Shown here piece by piece: positions 44,408 through 47,070 of a DNA stretch of 47,070 nt (position 1 is its first letter; each line of letters starts with the position of its first letter). The stretch covers positions 1 to 47,070 of the forward strand of contig JAEXFN010000013.1 of assembly GCA_023400055.1 (NCBI GenBank). The letters run 5' to 3'. Position numbers and translations under genes: made by a program. A model generated the notes under the pieces. The model was not told the DNA's origin, searched no databases, and saw only the letters and a program-made list of their open reading frames with translations. The DNA is from Bacillota bacterium. Its GTDB lineage: Bacteria; Bacillota; UBA4882; UBA8346.

Positions 44408-44548
44408 ATATTTCGAACCAGCTTTCCCATCCTTAAAGCATGGCTGGGAAAGGGTAAATAACGGAATTTATTTCATCTTATGCATCAAGGAAATATGTCG
44501 CTAAATTTTTGGTTCGGAATATTGAGTGCGACATATATAGCCAAAATC
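44402..44548 (+). ncRNA. Candidate structured RNA leader of the threonine-synthase-like gene, copy 2
   Basis: CTTTCCC (44422-44428) pairs with GGGAAAG (44446-44452), closing a loop with TAAAGCATGGCT. TATGTCGC (44494-44501) pairs with GCGACATA (44528-44535). The outer helix of copy 1 (AATTAAAT/ATTTATTT here) has a mismatch, where the element overlaps the dppC stop codon. Unpaired TTTCGAA, CTTATG, ATCAAGGAAATA and ATATAGC are shared with 27546-27690, while the third helix has an unrelated sequence with pairing kept. It ends about 25 bp before the next start codon. Confidence 0.6.
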
Positions 44549-44569
44549 ACGATGAAGAGAGTGAAGCTG

Positions 44570-45820
44570 ATGGACGGTTATGCGATTGGCTTGGTTTGTG
44601 ATAAATGTCAAAAAGATTACGATATCCGGCGGGCTGTAAATACCTGCCCCGCCTGTGGCGGCTTGCTTGAAACAGTATACGACCTGCCGCGGATGAAGAA
44701 GGAGATCTCCTTTGCAAAGTTGTGGGCGAACGGCAATACCCTGTGGCGATATAAAGACTTTTTCCCGGCCATTGACGAGAAGAATATCGTGTCGCTGGGC
44801 GAGGGTTGCACTCCTTTGGTCAAATCGGTCCACTTGAGCCGCGAACTGGGCATGGAGAATATCTATTTCAAAAACGATACGATGATGCCCACCGGCAGTT
44901 TTAAAGATCGGGGCTTTAGTCTGGCGATCAGCTTTGCCAAAGATATCGGGGTTAAAAAAGGCTTCACCTATAGCTCGGGGAATGCCGGCGCTTCGTTCGC
45001 GGCCTATTCGTCGAGGGGCGGGTTCAATGCGCTGGTGTTGGTCGAATATTTGGCCAGCGATACCAAGAAGGCGATGATCAAGCTTTACGGCGCCCCGACG
45101 GCTATCCTGAACTTTGAAAACTTCGCCCAGATCAGCGTAATGCTGGAAAAAGCCGTCCGTCAGTTGGGCTTATACCAGTTTGTGAATTTTATCAATCCGA
45201 TCCGGCATGAAGCGATGAAGACCTATGCCTATGAGATCTTCGACCAATTGGGAGGCGCGGTTCCGGACTATATGTTTCATCCGGTGGGAACCGGCGGCGG
45301 TTTATGGGGCGCGTGGAAAGGCTATAACGAGCTCAAAGCGCTGGGCCTCACCGATCAATTGCCGAAGATGGTGGCGGTGCAACCCGAAACTTCGTGTCAT
45401 CTCAAGAAAGCGTTTCAAAAAGGCGCCAGAGTGGCGGGGCAATATGGCGATCCTGCCAAGACCATCGCCCAAAGCATTGCCGCGGACAGTCCCATTCAAG
45501 GCGGGACCCGGGTGCTGGATGCCATTTATCAATCGGGCGGCCTGGCGCTGGGAGTTACGGACCCAGAAATATTGGCGGCCATGCGAATATTGGGCAAAGA
45601 AGGCATCGGTGCCGAGCCTTCATCGGCGGCGGCGGTGGCGGCCTTGATGCAAGGGGTGAAAAACGGAACCGTGAATCCCAATGCGACTGCGGTTTGCGTG
45701 ATTACGGGCACCGCCCTCAAACAGAGCCGGGCGGTGGAAATGGCGGCGGGCCAGCCCGAGTTGCGGGTCAACGCCGATATCGACAGTCTCGCGGAGCTTA
45801 TTGATTCATTGCCTATTTGA
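44570..45820 (+). CDS. Threonine-synthase-like PLP-dependent enzyme
   Basis: A 416-residue fold-type II PLP enzyme. A zinc ribbon (CDKCQ...CPACGG, residues 10-29) leads into the threonine synthase core: TPLVKSVHLSRELG, PTGSFKDRG with the PLP-binding lysine (about residue 111), YSSGNAGASFAAY and the phosphate loop PVGTGGGLWG. Family members make threonine from phosphohomoserine, but relatives act as lyases on other amino acids. Its position inside a transporter operon with an acid-sugar dehydratase suggests catabolism rather than threonine biosynthesis. The ATG at 44570 follows an AGAGAG site; ATG 44552 has none. It is preceded by the structured RNA element. Confidence 0.85.
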   Translation: MDGYAIGLVCDKCQKDYDIRRAVNTCPACGGLLETVYDLPRMKKEISFAKLWANGNTLWRYKDFFPAIDEKNIVSLGEGCTPLVKSVHLSRELGMENIYFKNDTMMPTGSFKDRGFSLAISFAKDIGVKKGFTYSSGNAGASFAAYSSRGGFNALVLVEYLASDTKKAMIKLYGAPTAILNFENFAQISVMLEKAVRQLGLYQFVNFINPIRHEAMKTYAYEIFDQLGGAVPDYMFHPVGTGGGLWGAWKGYNELKALGLTDQLPKMVAVQPETSCHLKKAFQKGARVAGQYGDPAKTIAQSIAADSPIQGGTRVLDAIYQSGGLALGVTDPEILAAMRILGKEGIGAEPSSAAAVAALMQGVKNGTVNPNATAVCVITGTALKQSRAVEMAAGQPELRVNADIDSLAELIDSLPI

Positions 45821-45851
45821 GCAGCGCATGCCGTTGAAAGGAGTCTCGCAA

Positions 45852-46823
45852 ATGTCGGAAAAACTGTTAGCGATCAACAATCTGAAGACGTACTTCGCGT
45901 TGGATGAAGGAAAATGGGTAAAAGCCGTCGATGGCGTGGATCTCAGCGTGGCGAGCGGTAAAACGCTTTGCATCGTCGGCGAGTCCGGTTGCGGAAAGAG
46001 TATCACCGCGCTGTCGATCATGAATCTGATTCCCAAACCGCCGGGCCAGATCGTGGCTGGAGAGATCTTGTTTGAGGGCAGGGACTTGACCAAACTGAGC
46101 GAAGACGAGATGTCGGAAATTCGCGGCAACAAGATATCGATGATCTTCCAAGAGCCGATGACCTCTTTGAATCCGGTGCTGACGATCGGCGATCAGATCT
46201 CGGAAGTGCTGGTGTTGCACAGGAACATGCATAAGAAGCAGGCACTGCAGGAAACGGTCCAAATGCTCCAAAAGGTCGGGATTCCCAGGGCCGACAAGAT
46301 CGCGACGGAGTACCCGCATCGACTGTCGGGCGGAATGCGCCAACGGGCGATGATCGCCATGGCCATGGTCTGTAATCCCAAGCTGCTGATCGCCGATGAG
46401 CCCACCACGGCGTTGGATGTTACCATACAAGCCCAAGTGCTTGATCTGATGCGCAAGATGAAAAGCGAATTTGGAACAGCGGTCGTCTTCATTACCCATG
46501 ATTTGGGAGTGGTGGCGGAGATGGCCGACGATGTGGCGGTGATGTATGCCGGCCAGGTGGTCGAGACGGCGGCGGTCGACGAAATCTTCGACAATACCAG
46601 GCATCCTTATACCCAAGCGTTGCTGGCGGCGATTCCGTTTGTGGATCAAGAAAAAGAAGTATTGTATTCCATTCCCGGCACGGTGCCCGATGCCGCCCAT
46701 TATCCGCCGGGCTGCCGGTTCGCCGATCGCTGCGCGATCAGCGATTCGGAATGCGTTCAACATGCGCCGGTATTGCGGGAGATCACCGCGGGACATTACG
46801 TCCGGTGTCTAAAAGCGTTGTGA
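45852..46823 (+). CDS. Peptide-type ABC transporter ATPase, DppD type
   Basis: A 323-residue ATPase: Walker A GESGCGKS (about residue 38), Q-loop FQEPMTSLNP, the ABC signature LSGGMRQRAMIA (about 153), Walker B LLIADEPTTALD and the switch histidine THD. The C-terminal oligopeptide-transporter extension PPGCRFADRCAISDSEC, a cysteine cluster, is intact. The ATG at 45852 follows AAAGGAG by eight bases. The usual partner DppF does not follow directly; the next feature is a DnaA-box array reaching the window edge, so dppF is either beyond it or missing. Confidence 0.96.
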   Translation: MSEKLLAINNLKTYFALDEGKWVKAVDGVDLSVASGKTLCIVGESGCGKSITALSIMNLIPKPPGQIVAGEILFEGRDLTKLSEDEMSEIRGNKISMIFQEPMTSLNPVLTIGDQISEVLVLHRNMHKKQALQETVQMLQKVGIPRADKIATEYPHRLSGGMRQRAMIAMAMVCNPKLLIADEPTTALDVTIQAQVLDLMRKMKSEFGTAVVFITHDLGVVAEMADDVAVMYAGQVVETAAVDEIFDNTRHPYTQALLAAIPFVDQEKEVLYSIPGTVPDAAHYPPGCRFADRCAISDSECVQHAPVLREITAGHYVRCLKAL

Positions 46824-46862
46824 CAAACCCCGGCCGGATGCGGGGGTGTTAAGAAGCAAGCC

Positions 46863-47070
46863 AGATCGATCTTTTGTGGATAAAGATCTTCCTTTTGTTA
46901 ATCAAGATCGATCTTTTGTGAATAAAGATCTGTCTGCAATGATTCCAGATCGATCTTTTGTGGATAAAGATCTTCCTTATGTGAATAAAGATCGATCTTT
47001 TGTTAATAAAGATCTGTCTGCGACGATTCCAGATCGATCTTTTGTGGATAAAGATCTTCCTTTTGTTAAT
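46863..47070 (+). repeat. DnaA-box array, AGATC type, continuing past the window edge
   Basis: Nine complete 21-bp units and 19 bp of a tenth, starting at 46863, follow the C-D-A-B order of the array at 27242-27514. TGTGGATAA occurs at 46875, 46959 and 47043, TGTGAATAA at 46917 and 46980, and TGTTAATAA-like forms at 46896, 47001 and 47064. It begins 39 bp after the DppD-type stop codon. It is cut by the window end, so its real size is unknown. Confidence 0.9.

Noticed and set aside
44402..44548. T-box or S-box riboswitch
   Set aside because: The T-box AGGGTGGNACCGCG motif and the S-box core motifs are absent, and no terminator follows.
46863..47070. CRISPR array
   Set aside because: Units are tandem without unique spacers, the 21-bp period is too short, and no cas gene is present.

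Overview
The window reads as chromosomal DNA of a GC-rich, Bacillota-like (Clostridia/Limnochordia-type) anaerobe. This is inferred from the recJ-rel-dtd order, the DUF2225 protein, the YheO-type regulator and strong AGGAGG-type ribosome sites. Both ABC solute-binding proteins have signal peptides without a lipobox cysteine. That would suit a diderm envelope, but this is only an inference. No rRNA, tRNA or CRISPR array was seen.

Layout. 1-2.4 kb: LysE-type exporter and a lytic transglycosylase, both on the minus strand. 2.4-4.8 kb: XRE-cupin regulator and an acyl-CoA synthetase. 5.3-9.7 kb: housekeeping block recJ, rel, dtd. 9.8-13.1 kb: DUF2225 protein, an AraC fragment, an MFS permease, an IS200-type remnant and a GC-rich 21-bp periodic array. 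13.3-22.5 kb: a catabolic cluster behind a consensus promoter with a 19-bp palindrome (permease, HyuA-type ATPase, small metallopeptidase-like protein, FAD oxidoreductase, ROK regulator, PfkB kinase, SIS-domain protein). 22.5-24.4 kb: IS200-type left end and an AT-rich MFS drug exporter. 24.7-27 kb: a large phosphatase-like membrane protein. 27.7-31.4 kb: sulfate activation (cysD, cysN with a degenerate kinase domain) and a sulfotransferase. 31.9-38.4 kb: LacI regulator, sugar ABC transporter and a GHL6-type glycosidase, with three identical operators. 39.0-46.8 kb: YheO-type regulator and a dpp-type ABC transporter interleaved with a mannonate-dehydratase-like enolase-superfamily protein and a threonine-synthase-like PLP enzyme.

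The most unusual content is intergenic. Four large arrays (27.2, 31.4, 38.4 and 46.9 kb) and a two-site fragment at 0.45 kb carry DnaA-box sequences (TTATCCACA or TTATTCACA) on a 21-bp grid, which is two helical turns. I count 16 exact TTATCCACA and 8 TTATTCACA sites, against about 0.36 exact TTATCCACA expected by chance on both strands of a window this size. Each unit joins a short palindrome (AGATCGATCT, TGAGCTCA or AAGAGCTCTT) to the box. Two arrays share a near-identical terminal module, and the AGATC type forms an 84-bp higher-order repeat. A sixth array at 12.8 kb has the same 21-bp period without boxes. I propose a family of dispersed DnaA-binding or DnaA-titrating arrays; this is not shown experimentally.

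A second candidate is a structured RNA element found just upstream of both cysD and the threonine-synthase-like gene. It has conserved loops and two helices whose sequences differ between copies while base pairing is kept.
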